This document shows, piece by piece, positions 18,318 to 28,152 of a stretch of DNA of 64,000 nucleotides. Position 1 is the stretch's first letter; each line of letters opens with the position of its first letter. Below the pieces are notes generated by a model that was not told where the DNA came from, searched no databases, and worked only from the letters and a program-made list of their open reading frames with translations. Made by a program: the position numbers and the translations under genes. Origin of the DNA: Legionella sp. W10-070 (GTDB lineage: Bacteria; Pseudomonadota; Gammaproteobacteria; Legionellales; Legionellaceae); contig NZ_CAAAJC010000001.1 of assembly GCF_900640175.1 (NCBI RefSeq), forward strand, positions 62,001 through 126,000, in the 5' to 3' direction.

Positions 18318-21300
18318 CTATCTCAGTAAATTTTTGGTCGCTATCCAATTTTGCCTACAACGGGTTTCGTATTCTTCAAATTGAGATGGTAAAGCTACCA
18401 TCCAATTTTTCATTGAATTTACAATTCCACTCAAACGTCCTTCCTGAAGGGCCTCTATATCTTTATCTTCAAATAGTTGAGTTTTATCTCCGTTTAAATA
18501 ATTTAGCAATTTCTCTGCAGCAGACACTTTATCATTATATGAAAAACGGCCTATATTTCTAAAAAAATTAATGAAGGAAGATTCGCTGTTTTTTTGTTTT
18601 TGTCTGATAAGCAGATAGGCGTGTAGTTTATTTTTAAGACATATCCCAAGTTGGGTTTCAAAGGTTATTCCAGTTTTGCTTTTTTCCAAAGCTTCTGTAA
18701 CACGTATACTTTCTGAAAAAATGCGCTCAAAACCAGCATTGACCTCATGTTTACTATTTAATTGTGTATGAGGGAAGTAGAGGTTGGGGACATACTGATT
18801 TGTCCATTCTTTTATTCTGTTGTTTTCGGTTATAATTTCGCCAGCATTGGCAACAAACTGTTTGACATTATCTAATTGACATCTATCATCATCCAAAAAA
18901 TAAGCTGTTTTCGTATGATAATAAGGACTTTGATGATTTGTAAGTAAATATTGAATTAACGGCCCTTTATCCCCGGTATTACTAAAACTTTCGATTTTGT
19001 TATTGTCATAAATGGCAATTTTTTTTAATTCATGTTTGGTGAGTACATCATGTTCATAATGCTCTTGCTTTGTTTGCAGGTCTCTTTCGATGGTGGCTTT
19101 GTCACTTTTGCTTACAATAACGATTTGAATTCCTTCCTGAATACATTTTCTTAAGAATGCCTGGGTTTTAGATCTCAGAATTGTGTTACTGTCTCCCGCT
19201 GTTCTTCCTCCCATGTCGCTAATGTGTGTTAAAGTACCGTCATAACCAATGAATAATACCTTTTTATCTGTAGATGAAGCGACTTTTAACTCATTACCCC
19301 GAACTTCATCCATTGATTGAGTTTTAAAAGTGTCACCAAGTATTGGTTTTTGGTCATTGATATTCGTTCCAGATACATCGATACCGATATCAAGTGGTGT
19401 ATTGATTTTTTCTTTTCCTGTTGTAATTCCTTGGCTTGTACTCTCTTGATTAGAAGGAATCGTTTCCCGATTGTCCTCTTTTTTCGTAGTTACTGTATTA
19501 TTTACATATTCGGTTAATGCTTTCTTGAAATCACCTAAATGACGGTAATTCCTCGTTTTAAATGAAGCTGGCTCTAAGCCTTTCGATTTCATAAAAGAGA
19601 GGCTTATTTCGTACAGTTCATCAAATTCACCAAAATCTGCATAATATAAACTTGATAAAGTTTTTTGTAATAACTCCGTCCACTCTAGTATAGGGGTATT
19701 ACTATCTTTTGATTTTTCTCTTAACTCACTAAATAAACTATTTTTTTGTTCCCCTTGAATACGAGCCTCTTCTACTATTTTTGTATGCAATTGTGTTTCA
19801 ATTGTTTCAATTGTTTCTTCAATTGATTTAACCCATGGTTGTAATTTTTTCTTGTGCGCACTTAAGTAAAGCACGTAAGAATCGATACCATTATGGTGGT
19901 AAGAAACCAACTCGATACCGTCCTCACTGAGAAAGTTTTGGAATTTTTTCAATATATTAAATTTCTCGGCACTTATGTCGATCCTTGAAAGTGAAATATA
20001 AGAAGGGTCTTTATTCAAATGGTTCTTAAAAAGGTCTATCACTTCGTTTTTTATATCGGCATATTCCTTTCCATCACGTGAATATCCGTGAACAAATTCA
20101 GGCTCATATTCTGGATTTGCTTCAGATGGGGAAGTGGGAAGTTGGGTAAACTGAACAGGCTCTTCTCTCAATTGTTGAGTACTGCGCCATTTAGTCCAAT
20201 AACCATTAATATTGCGCTTGATTCGGGGGAAATCTTTAATATCCGTCTTAAGCAATAAAGCCATAAAATTGACATCAAATATTCGATTTTCTTCTTTTGC
20301 ATGATAAGCACGTGTATTTATATCACGCTGTTCCTTTAAAATAAGCTGATTCAGCTCATCCTCAGACATCTGGCCATACTTGGTGCGATCACTTTCCAGC
20401 AGCGCTGCTCGTTTCAGATGATTGGCGAAATCCCTATAATCTGGCTTGAAATTCAAATCAAAGGCTAAACATCTTAACGTTCCCTTCTCATCTTCAATTA
20501 AAATCGCATGTGCGCTTGAGTAATGATGAAGATTTTTTCCGGAGAAAAAAGCGATGCTGCTGCCTGAACGGATTAATTCAGGGTTGCGGTAATAGAAAAA
20601 ATTTGCTTCAGAGGCGTGACCCGACTCGCTAAATCCAAATCGCAATGCACCCAAAAGCGCTTCCTCATCATTCTTGGTTGCAAACAAGCGGTCAAATTTT
20701 TCATGGCCAATTATTTTAAGAACAGCGTAATAAGTATATAGATCATTGGCCCATTGACAATCTTCTAAATCTACTTCTTCGCTCAAAATTGTTAAGATAG
20801 CATCCGAAGCACTCTGCCCTTCTCTCAAAACCATTCCTAATTGACCCCATTCAAAATACTTGTTTAAAGTAGCGTTTGAAGTCCGATCAAAATTTAACGG
20901 CTCATAGGGGATAAGTGCACCGCCTTTGTCAAATCTTCCTTTCCTTGTAAGATAATTTTTCATACCTTCCCATGCTTCCTCAGCATATCTGGCAAACGTA
21001 TGCTCAAGTGAATTTACATTATCAATCAAACCAAGATCTTGGGCTAAATGATCATTTTCATCATATATGTTGGTATTCATGCCAAGAGGGGTAATTGTAG
21101 CTACTGACTGATTCTGCTCTTGAATAACTTCCATAGAAATTGATTCCTTGGAGTAGGCATGCTTCGCAAATGTACTTGCAACTATAAAAACATCGCTCTC
21201 AATCGCTTCTCTTACACCAAAGTTCTGAAAATAAGCTTCTGAATCCTTATCGGAAATAATTCTTTCCATGTTTTGGATAAAATCTTTTATTTTCTCTGAG

Positions 21301-21692
21301 TCTAACCATTGGCCATTGCCAAACTGTTTTTTTGCTGGAGTGTTCCACTCTCTTTCATTATTAAGCCAGTCTTGAAGAGTGTATCCTTGATCGTAGGCTT
21401 GAAATATACGAAAAAAACTCTGATTATTTATGTATTCTTTTTGAATTATAAAATAATGGAAGATGCCGCCTCCTATTTTAATAAGCATCATTCCAGGTGA
21501 GTTATTATGAAGAAATGAAAGTGATTCTAAATCTTGTTTTGAACGGATTGTATGTGAAGTTGCCTTGGAAGCATAGACCAATTTAGCTTTTTCACTGAAC
21601 ATTGGGGTTTCCAATTTGATATCTTGACAATCGCAATAATCAGCTTGATTCATATAATCTAATGCTGGAGTGCTTTGAATTTTGTATTTCAT
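18318..21692 (-). CDS. large effector-like protein with degenerate HAD domain
   Basis: A 1124-residue soluble protein with no signal peptide or membrane helix, which I do not recognise as a whole. Residues about 808-950 look like a HAD phosphatase fold: VLFIGYDGTLT (motif I, but the nucleophile Asp is Gly816), VIVSKSD (motif II, Ser861), Lys909 (motif III) and YFLDDD at 931-936 (motif IV). The missing nucleophile argues that it is not an active phosphatase. In the N-terminal half, Cys312, His395 in SSAHAILIEDE and Asp412 in AFDLN have a spacing reminiscent of papain-like C58 proteases; this is weak. A long linker rich in Thr/Ser/Asn (735-800) joins the halves, and the C-terminus has an EEYE patch. 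Size, solubility and isolated placement suggest a Dot/Icm effector. Confidence 0.6.
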   Translation of the reverse strand: MKYKIQSTPALDYMNQADYCDCQDIKLETPMFSEKAKLVYASKATSHTIRSKQDLESLSFLHNNSPGMMLIKIGGGIFHYFIIQKEYINNQSFFRIFQAYDQGYTLQDWLNNEREWNTPAKKQFGNGQWLDSEKIKDFIQNMERIISDKDSEAYFQNFGVREAIESDVFIVASTFAKHAYSKESISMEVIQEQNQSVATITPLGMNTNIYDENDHLAQDLGLIDNVNSLEHTFARYAEEAWEGMKNYLTRKGRFDKGGALIPYEPLNFDRTSNATLNKYFEWGQLGMVLREGQSASDAILTILSEEVDLEDCQWANDLYTYYAVLKIIGHEKFDRLFATKNDEEALLGALRFGFSESGHASEANFFYYRNPELIRSGSSIAFFSGKNLHHYSSAHAILIEDEKGTLRCLAFDLNFKPDYRDFANHLKRAALLESDRTKYGQMSEDELNQLILKEQRDINTRAYHAKEENRIFDVNFMALLLKTDIKDFPRIKRNINGYWTKWRSTQQLREEPVQFTQLPTSPSEANPEYEPEFVHGYSRDGKEYADIKNEVIDLFKNHLNKDPSYISLSRIDISAEKFNILKKFQNFLSEDGIELVSYHHNGIDSYVLYLSAHKKKLQPWVKSIEETIETIETQLHTKIVEEARIQGEQKNSLFSELREKSKDSNTPILEWTELLQKTLSSLYYADFGEFDELYEISLSFMKSKGLEPASFKTRNYRHLGDFKKALTEYVNNTVTTKKEDNRETIPSNQESTSQGITTGKEKINTPLDIGIDVSGTNINDQKPILGDTFKTQSMDEVRGNELKVASSTDKKVLFIGYDGTLTHISDMGGRTAGDSNTILRSKTQAFLRKCIQEGIQIVIVSKSDKATIERDLQTKQEHYEHDVLTKHELKKIAIYDNNKIESFSNTGDKGPLIQYLLTNHQSPYYHTKTAYFLDDDRCQLDNVKQFVANAGEIITENNRIKEWTNQYVPNLYFPHTQLNSKHEVNAGFERIFSESIRVTEALEKSKTGITFETQLGICLKNKLHAYLLIRQKQKNSESSFINFFRNIGRFSYNDKVSAAEKLLNYLNGDKTQLFEDKDIEALQEGRLSGIVNSMKNWMVALPSQFEEYETRCRQNWIATKNLLR

Positions 21693-21847
21693 GGAATTGC
21701 CCTAAATATTTATGCTTGAATGATTTACTAAATAGCGATTTCGATTACAAACCGCCCTTTTTGGTGCCGGTTTGAAGCAGAGAACTCTCTCACATGTTCC
21801 ATAAAGTTGGACCTTAAACCACTTAAGCTTTGTATTCATTAGGGTCT

Positions 21848-22090
21848 TCAGGAAAATTTCAGCGTTTGGCTTTTAATTAAAGATTCAAAGCGGGTATCAA
21901 CTCCCAGCACTGTTTTAATGTTTCTCATGAGAGCGGAAAACAAAATAAAAAAACCACCCGACATGGAGTGCTGACGAAGGTAGAATGTCTTTTCTTCAGA
22001 CCTCATAAATCTTTCATCAGTATGTTTAGGTTGTTCCAAAGCTTTTGGGTTTTGTAATGCTTCTTCTGTGGTCTCTATTTTTCTGCCCAT
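21848..22090 (-). CDS. small unknown orf
   Basis: An 80-residue reading frame with an acidic N-terminal half and a hydrophobic stretch (FFILFSALM). No ribosome site is evident, and no family is recognised. It could be a remnant of an effector gene or a chance frame in the degenerate region next to the mobile element. Confidence 0.25.
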   Translation of the reverse strand: MGRKIETTEEALQNPKALEQPKHTDERFMRSEEKTFYLRQHSMSGGFFILFSALMRNIKTVLGVDTRFESLIKSQTLKFS

Positions 22091-22301
22091 TCTATTGCCA
22101 TAACGTTTAAGCTACTGCTATTGATACTATAAGCGATGAACATTAAGATAAAATTAAGGGTTATGTTGATGAAGTGCGGTCGCTTTGTACGGGACAAAAA
22201 AATAGAAATCCGAAGATAGATAAGAAATAACTCACTGACTCCAAATGTATTTCATATAATATTTTCGTCTAAAAAAGGTGCATATATGCGAGAGCCTTGC
22301 T

Positions 22302-22309
22302 TACTGTTA
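22302..22309. repeat. target site duplication, left copy
   Basis: The octamer TACTGTTA directly abuts the left end of the mobile element and is repeated exactly at its right end (23657-23664), as expected from an 8-bp staggered insertion. Confidence 0.85.
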
Positions 22310-22378
22310 CTGGAGTTTGGACAAACCTCGATCTAATACAGCCCGTGACCGTGGGCGAGCCCGAGCCCGCCCGAACCC
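22310..22378. repeat. left terminal inverted repeat of the composite element
   Basis: Matches the reverse complement of 23593-23656 except for an extra copy of the hexamer AGCCCG and two or three changes around 22336-22340. The inner half can itself form a GC-rich hairpin (CCCGTGACCGTGGGCGAGC). Confidence 0.85.
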
Positions 22379-22454
22379 GAGCTGCCTTATTTTTTAGCAC
22401 AACTTCTCTGATTATGCGATCATTTTCTCTGTTACAGTTGTATTTTTCCACTTT

Positions 22455-23333
22455 TTAACGATGGGATGACGTGTTCGTTTTATTTGAATATCCCCCAAAT
22501 AATCGCAAAGGGTAATCAGATAGTTTGCTACCCTTTTTTCCCTTCATAATGACCTCATTCCAGCAGTCAATTTTTATGATGTGTACTTTTCCTCTAGCAC
22601 TCATCTGTGAAAACTCAATGGATTCATCTGGGGCGCGCCACGTTGCTGGGTCATTTAGTTGATGAATATCACCATAGGCTTTTGGGCGTCCACGTTTTTT
22701 AATATCTGTTATCTCGCCTGGGGTATATGGATAAAAAAACTTCTTGTTATTTCTTGAGCGACTAACATGCACCTGATTTACATTGTTTTTTGCAATGCCT
22801 AAACACAATGGACTGTTGTATGCTGTATCGCCCAGTGAAACAGAGAGCTGATTTGTGAACACGCTTCTTGATTTTATACAGGCAGAAATTTGCTCCATCC
22901 CAACCAATTCAGCATGTTGAGTGGTATCAGTACGTGTGCATGCCAGAGGGATTAACCATGGTGGTGTCTTCGCATCCGGCTTTTCAGGCAAGTAAGCCGC
23001 AATGCTGTATTTATGGCCAATAGTCACTGGTTTATTTCCACAAACAGCGTTGGGCGCATACACATAACTTCTGTCTTCCAAAGTCGGTGAGAAAATGCGA
23101 GGCTCTGGTGTGCAATCTACTGCAAACAAATGAAACCCACGTTGTTGAGCCGCTGCGTCTCGTCTCGAGGGAAAAAAGCGATAAACTCTATCGCGGAAAT
23201 TTTTAAAAATAGGTACAATCTCTTCCAGCATAAGGCAGCATCCATACTGCAATTTATTTTTTTCTGAGCAGAAAATTTTGCTTTGTATAGCTGTTTTTAT
23301 GCCTTTAAGGAAGTCAATCCAACAGTCCAACAC
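22455..23333 (-). pseudogene. truncated DDE-type transposase
   Basis: A 292-residue frame starting at GTG 23333. It resembles a group of transposases found in several phyla (the NF041680-like type, from memory) by the block FAVDCTPEPRIFSPTLEDR, with the first catalytic Asp, followed by GNKPVTIGHKYS and VSLGDTAYNS with a second Asp, and KKRGRPKAYGD. The C-terminal portion that should contain the last acidic residue is missing, and the N-terminus also starts late, so I call it a pseudogene. It lies between the terminal repeats of the composite element. Confidence 0.7.
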
Positions 23334-23354
23334 ATATCATAAGGAAATCCAACC

Positions 23355-23590
23355 ATGAACCATTTTGATTTTGAAAAACTGGATGTCTATCAGAAGGTGC
23401 GGGTGAGTTTTCCACCAATGAAAAAAGTAGGTTTTATCGTATGGCAAAACGATCAGGCACAGAAACTGCCGCAATACTTGATGTCGCTAAACGATTAGAT
23501 ATTATACATGAAGACAACTATCAGAAAGGCCGCGAATTACTGATTCGAATCATTATGATGCTGACCAAATTGGCTCAAAAATCAGATTAA
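23355..23590 (+). pseudogene. four-helix-bundle (S23/IVS-type) protein gene with internal deletion
   Basis: The ATG at 23355 has an AAGGAA ribosome site and encodes MNHFDFEKLDVYQK, the characteristic start of the four-helix-bundle family found in 23S rRNA intervening sequences and related to Avd. After codon 14 the frame shifts: continuing one frame over, bases 23396-23590 encode the family's usual end (SRFYRMAKRSGTETAAILDV, then GRELLIRI and MLTKLAQKSD, stop at 23590). About 40 central codons and the frame are lost. The stop lies two bases from the right terminal repeat, so the gene seems to be original cargo of the element. Confidence 0.75.
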
Positions 23591-23592
23591 CC

Positions 23593-23656
23593 GGGTTCGG
23601 GCGGGCTCGCCCACGGTCACGGGCTCGTAGTAGATCGAGGTTTGTCCAAACTCCAG
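23593..23656. repeat. right terminal inverted repeat of the composite element
   Basis: Reads GGGTTCGGGCGGGCTCGCCC at its inner end and ends GTCCAAACTCCAG; it is the reverse complement of the left repeat with few differences. Confidence 0.85.
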
Positions 23657-23664
23657 TACTGTTA
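23657..23664. repeat. target site duplication, right copy
   Basis: TACTGTTA, identical to 22302-22309 on the other side of the element. Confidence 0.85.
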
Positions 23665-23752
23665 GAAGCGTTAACTTGAGTGAAGTTGCAGTAGCCATGC
23701 AATATGATGTGCAAATTGCTTCTCCACATAAATATGTGAGGCGACAGCTGCT

Positions 23753-24145
23753 TTACTCTTTATTCCTGTTGTTTATATCAGCGCGTAATAATTCTCTGAT
23801 TTCAATTAATATCGATTCTTCTTTGGTGAGCTTTTCCGGTTCCTTATCCCGTTTATTTTGTAAGATATTAATAAATTTTATGGCTAAAAAAATAGCAAAG
23901 GCAATAATAGTAAAATCAATAATCGTTTGTAAAAAAGCTCCCCACTTGACAACTGCCTCGCCAATTTTGAGCGATTTATCAGTGATATCAATGCCTCCCA
24001 TTAATAGTCCCAGGATAGGCATTATAATACCATCCACTAATGAGGAGACAATTTTACCAAAAGCTGCACCAATAATTACTGCAACAGCAAGATCCATCAC
24101 ATTGCCACGCATGGCAAATTGTTTAAATTCACTGAGGAAACTCAT
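23753..24145 (-). CDS. mscL: large-conductance mechanosensitive channel
   Basis: MscL opens under membrane tension to release solutes on hypo-osmotic shock. From ATG 24145 the protein is 130 residues with the family start [23 protein letters not shown], the pore helix with [11 protein letters not shown], a periplasmic loop, the second helix [13 protein letters not shown], and a charged C-terminal bundle. The longer frame from 24190 adds 15 residues with no counterpart in the family; the shorter start is chosen. It directly follows lysC on the same strand. Confidence 0.95.
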   Translation of the reverse strand: MSFLSEFKQFAMRGNVMDLAVAVIIGAAFGKIVSSLVDGIIMPILGLLMGGIDITDKSLKIGEAVVKWGAFLQTIIDFTIIAFAIFLAIKFINILQNKRDKEPEKLTKEESILIEIRELLRADINNRNKE

Positions 24146-24190
24146 CCTTGCCCCTGTAAAAATGCATTCATAGGATAGCCAAGATAGCAA

Positions 24191-25486
24191 TTAATTATTA
24201 GCATTCACCAAGTGAGGCAGTCCCCCCTGCTCAGTCCCTACAGAAAGAGGACGGGACTCATCATAACTATCTTCCTCTAATCGGAAAACACCATGCAAAG
24301 CACAGATACCCTTATCCAACAAATTGGCATCAATCAACACTGAAATCTTAATCTCCGAAGTTGCAATCAATTGAATATTAATTTCTTTGGCTGCCAGTGT
24401 CTTAAACATAATTGAGGCAACCTCTGGATGACTTTTAAGTCCTGAACCAACTACCGATAATTTAGCCAGATCAGTCACCCCTATTATCTCTTGAGCCCCT
24501 AACTCTTTTACAACCTTATTTAATTGTTTTAATGTAGACTTATATTCATCACGATGAACAGTAAATGTGAAATCAGTTTTATTACACGCTGACAAATGCT
24601 GGACTATCATATCAACATTCACCCCGATTGAGCTAATTTTAGCCATGATTTCTGAAGCCAGTCCGGGGGCATCCGGGACACCAGCCAATGTTATTTTCGC
24701 TTCATTGCGGCTGAAAGCAATACCTGTTACTAATGGTGCTTCCATGTTGTTTCTTTGTTGATAAGTGATTAAAGTACCAGGCCCCTCTTGTGATGAGGAT
24801 AGAACACGCAGCGGAATATTATATTTGCCGGCAAATTCCACCGCGCGAATCTGTAAAACCTTGGCACCTAAGCTGGATAACTCAAGCATTTCCTCAAAAG
24901 TAATTTGCTCCAGGCGTTTGGCATCGGGCACTACTCTGGGATCAGTGGTGTAAACGCCATCGACGTCGGTATAAATTTGACATTCATCCGCATTCAATGC
25001 AGCAGCAATAGCAACTGCAGTGGTATCCGAACCACCCCGACCTAGAGTGGTAATGTTTCCATCTTTGTCAGTTCCCTGGAAACCAGCAATTACAACTACC
25101 CTGTCTTCCTCCAAATCAGTCAGTATTGGCCGGGTATCAATTGCCTGAATACGTGCTTTTTTAAATTGATTGCAAGTCTGAATTCTTGCCTGTCCACCGG
25201 TATAAGAGCGGGCTTGAATACCCCGATTAATTAGTGCCATTGCCATTAAGGCCATAGACACCTGTTCTCCAGTTGCAACAAGTGCTGCATATTCCCGCTC
25301 ATCCGGGCATTCACTGATGCTGTTTGCCAAGCCTATAAGCTTATCTGTTTCACCGCTCATTGCAGAGACAATGACAACTACCTTATGCCCTGCCTGCTTT
25401 GCCTTCGCTACAATATCCGCCGCATGGTTGATATGCTCAAGCGTAGCAAGCGACGTTCCCCCGAATTTTTGCACTAACAATGCCAT
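24191..25486 (-). CDS. lysC: aspartate kinase
   Basis: Phosphorylates aspartate, the first step toward lysine, threonine, methionine and diaminopimelate. The 431-residue protein has the kinase start LLVQKFGGTSLA, the aspartate-binding LGRGGSDTTAVAIAAAL block, the YTDVDGVYTTDPR motif, and two C-terminal ACT domains (about 265-330 and 345-410) with GVPDAPGLAS, consistent with feedback inhibition by lysine and/or threonine. It is a monofunctional enzyme. It follows alaS after 23 bp and precedes mscL. Confidence 0.95.
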   Translation of the reverse strand: MALLVQKFGGTSLATLEHINHAADIVAKAKQAGHKVVVIVSAMSGETDKLIGLANSISECPDEREYAALVATGEQVSMALMAMALINRGIQARSYTGGQARIQTCNQFKKARIQAIDTRPILTDLEEDRVVVIAGFQGTDKDGNITTLGRGGSDTTAVAIAAALNADECQIYTDVDGVYTTDPRVVPDAKRLEQITFEEMLELSSLGAKVLQIRAVEFAGKYNIPLRVLSSSQEGPGTLITYQQRNNMEAPLVTGIAFSRNEAKITLAGVPDAPGLASEIMAKISSIGVNVDMIVQHLSACNKTDFTFTVHRDEYKSTLKQLNKVVKELGAQEIIGVTDLAKLSVVGSGLKSHPEVASIMFKTLAAKEINIQLIATSEIKISVLIDANLLDKGICALHGVFRLEEDSYDESRPLSVGTEQGGLPHLVNANN

Positions 25487-25509
25487 TTCAGCGCCCCGTC
25501 TTGTTCTTG

Positions 25510-28098
25510 TTAACCTGCGTGCTCAATAATCATTGCTTTAATCTGCGAAATCTTTGTCTCCAGATCGCTTGGAACACGTCCTCCACCTTGGGCCATATCG
25601 TCTCTGCCGCCACCTTTACCACACAAATGCTTAACCAATACTGCAGCATCAGGCACCTGGCCTAACAGATTCCTGCTCACTCCGGCAACAACGTTCATTT
25701 TATCCTCTTTCACTGCAAACAATACAATTACTGCATTATCCAAATTGGCCTTTAACTGATCTAACGTTGTCCTTAATGCCTGACTGTCTATATTATCCAT
25801 TTGTTTAATCAACAAATTAACTTCGCCTATTTTTTGTACTTCAGAAAGCAGATCGGCTCCTGATTTTGCAGCTAATTTTGCCTGTAACCGTTCTAATTCC
25901 TTTTCCTGCTTCTTTGCATCATGCAAAAATTGTGACAACTTTTCATCCACATGGGAGGACGTGGTCTTCAATTTTGCAGCGATTGTATCTAATTTATCCA
26001 ACTGCTGGGTAACCCAGTTCAGGGCATAAGCACCTGTTACCATCTCTATTCGTCTAACGCCACTGGCTATTCCATATTCAGCGATAATTTTGAACAACCC
26101 GATATCACCTGTACGAGAAGCATGGGTACCTCCACACAACTCCTTGGAAAAATCACCCATAGACAGCACACGAACGGAATCACTGTATTTTTCGCCAAAT
26201 AAGGCAACAGCACCACTTCGCTTTGCTTCCTCGATGCTCATAAGCTCTGTCATGACTACATCGTTAGCGCGAATTCGGTCATTAACCAATGTTTCCAATT
26301 GATGCAATTGCCCGGAGGTTAATGCCTCAAAATGCGAAAAATCAAAGCGTGCCCGCTCAGCATCAACCAAAGAACCTTTCTGCTGAACATGAGATCCTAC
26401 AACAGTTTTCAATGCGGCATGCAATAAATGAGTAGCTGTATGGTTTAAACGGATAGCACTTCGTCTGTCAGCATCTACCTGCGCATTAATAGTCTGGTTG
26501 ACTGCCAGCTTACCTTTTAATACTTGTCCATAATGCACAATCGCCTGGCCAATGCGCTGCGTATCCTCTACTTCAAATACTGCGTCCCCTGCAACCAGTT
26601 GCCCCCGATCGCCAACTTGCCCCCCGCTTTCAGCATAAAAGGGGGTATATTCAAGAACGATGGCTCCTTTGGAGGGAGCGGCTAATTGCTCGACTTTCAC
26701 ATTGTCATGAAGAATCACTGAAATTCTTGATTGCAAAGCGTTCTTTTCATAACCATGGAATACAGAGGGTTCGGTCAATTGCAAGGATGCCGAATAATCA
26801 GCTGTAAATTGACTGGTGGATTGCGAAGACTCACGTTGCTGCTGCATACATTGGTTAAATCCAACCATATCAATGGAAAGGCCTTGTTCACGCGCGATAT
26901 CAGCCGTTAAATCCAGCGGAAAACCATAAGTGTCATAAAGTTTAAAAGCAACCTCTCCGGTGATTTCCTTGCCCTTCATGGCTTGAATCTGCTCTTGTAA
27001 TAATCGCAAACCCTGCTCAAGCGTACGGCTAAACTGATTCTCTTCTTGAAGTAAAATTCGCTCTATCTGTTCTCTGTTGCTGACTAATTCAGGATAAACA
27101 TCAGCCATTACTTCAATAAGGGGATCCAGCAATTTGTAGAAGAAAGGTGTATCTATACCCAGTTTATTTCCATGACGTACTGCCCTGCGAATAATTCGCC
27201 GTAAAACATAGCCACGACCTTCATTCCCAGGCATAACCCCATCTGCAATCAAAAAAGAACAGGCACGAATATGATCCGCAATTACTTTTAAGGAGGCATG
27301 TCCAGAATCAGCCGCTGGTGTCATTTTGCACAAGGAACGAATCAAATGCTGGAAACTATCAATGTCGTAATTATTATGTACTCCCTGGACTACAGCACTG
27401 ATACGTTCAAGTCCCATACCTGTATCAACTGACGGCTTGGGAAGGGGGTGCAAATGACCATCCTTATCACGATTATACTGCATAAACACCAGGTTCCAGA
27501 TTTCAATATACCTGTCCCCCTCTTCATCGGGGCTACCTGGAGGGCCACCAGCAATGCTCGGCCCATGATCGTAAAAAATTTCCGTACAGGGGCCGCAAGG
27601 TCCTGTATCCCCCATCGACCAAAAATTATCCTTTTCCCCACAACGTGAAAATCGCTGATTTGAAACACCTATCTCATTCAACCAGATATTTGCCGCTTCC
27701 TCATCATCTTTATAAACAGTAACCCATAGTCGTTCTTCGGGTAGTTTTAATACGGTTGTCAAAAATTCCCAGGCATACTGTATTGCCTCACGCTTGAAAT
27801 AATCACCAAAGCTGAAATTCCCTAACATTTCAAAAAAAGTGTGATGTCTTGCCGTATACCCTACATTTTCCAAATCATTGTGCTTTCCGCCTGCGCGAAC
27901 ACAACGCTGCGCACTGACTGCCCGACTGTAAGGCCGTGGCTCAAGCCCTAGAAAAGTATCTTTAAACTGCACCATACCCGCATTGGTAAACAGCAAGGTT
28001 CGATCATTTCCGGGTATAAGAGAACTGGACTCAACAACCTGATGCCCTCTTTCAGCAAAGTAATTAACAAATGCCTGTCTAATTTCTGAACTTCTCAT
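25510..28098 (-). CDS. alaS: alanyl-tRNA synthetase
   Basis: Charges tRNA-Ala and edits mischarged Ser/Gly. The 862-residue protein has the class II catalytic core (FTNAGMVQFKD, RCVRAGGKHNDLENVG, GNFSFGDYFK), the tRNA-recognition region, the editing domain with the zinc-type motifs HTATHLLHAAL and CGGTH, a coiled coil, and the C-Ala domain ending with the GKGGGRDDMAQGGG motif. Length is near the E. coli enzyme (876). It lies between recX and lysC, a common gamma-proteobacterial order recA-recX-alaS. Confidence 0.97.
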   Translation of the reverse strand: MRSSEIRQAFVNYFAERGHQVVESSSLIPGNDRTLLFTNAGMVQFKDTFLGLEPRPYSRAVSAQRCVRAGGKHNDLENVGYTARHHTFFEMLGNFSFGDYFKREAIQYAWEFLTTVLKLPEERLWVTVYKDDEEAANIWLNEIGVSNQRFSRCGEKDNFWSMGDTGPCGPCTEIFYDHGPSIAGGPPGSPDEEGDRYIEIWNLVFMQYNRDKDGHLHPLPKPSVDTGMGLERISAVVQGVHNNYDIDSFQHLIRSLCKMTPAADSGHASLKVIADHIRACSFLIADGVMPGNEGRGYVLRRIIRRAVRHGNKLGIDTPFFYKLLDPLIEVMADVYPELVSNREQIERILLQEENQFSRTLEQGLRLLQEQIQAMKGKEITGEVAFKLYDTYGFPLDLTADIAREQGLSIDMVGFNQCMQQQRESSQSTSQFTADYSASLQLTEPSVFHGYEKNALQSRISVILHDNVKVEQLAAPSKGAIVLEYTPFYAESGGQVGDRGQLVAGDAVFEVEDTQRIGQAIVHYGQVLKGKLAVNQTINAQVDADRRSAIRLNHTATHLLHAALKTVVGSHVQQKGSLVDAERARFDFSHFEALTSGQLHQLETLVNDRIRANDVVMTELMSIEEAKRSGAVALFGEKYSDSVRVLSMGDFSKELCGGTHASRTGDIGLFKIIAEYGIASGVRRIEMVTGAYALNWVTQQLDKLDTIAAKLKTTSSHVDEKLSQFLHDAKKQEKELERLQAKLAAKSGADLLSEVQKIGEVNLLIKQMDNIDSQALRTTLDQLKANLDNAVIVLFAVKEDKMNVVAGVSRNLLGQVPDAAVLVKHLCGKGGGRDDMAQGGGRVPSDLETKISQIKAMIIEHAG

Positions 28099-28152
28099 GA
28101 TTTATGTTTAAATTTTATCCAACCCACGTTATTTACATACCCGCCAAATTAC

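Larger units (their letters stand above)
22310..23656. mobile_element. decayed 1347-bp composite insertion element with long inverted repeats
   Basis: The element is bounded by inverted repeats of about 64-69 bp, both starting CTGGAGTTTGGACAAACC and running into an unusually GC-rich segment (22340-22378 and 23593-23619). It is flanked by an exact 8-bp direct repeat. Inside are a truncated transposase on the minus strand and, next to the right repeat, a broken four-helix-bundle gene on the plus strand. The GC-rich ends contrast with the AT-rich surroundings. Both genes look inactive, so the element is a fossil that needs help in trans. Confidence 0.85.

Noticed and set aside
22269-22451. 60-codon minus-strand frame across the left inverted repeat
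   Set aside because: It is made mostly of the terminal repeat sequence and the element boundary; no support as a gene.
23676-24173. 165-codon plus-strand frame opposite mscL
   Set aside because: Antisense shadow of the well-supported mscL gene.
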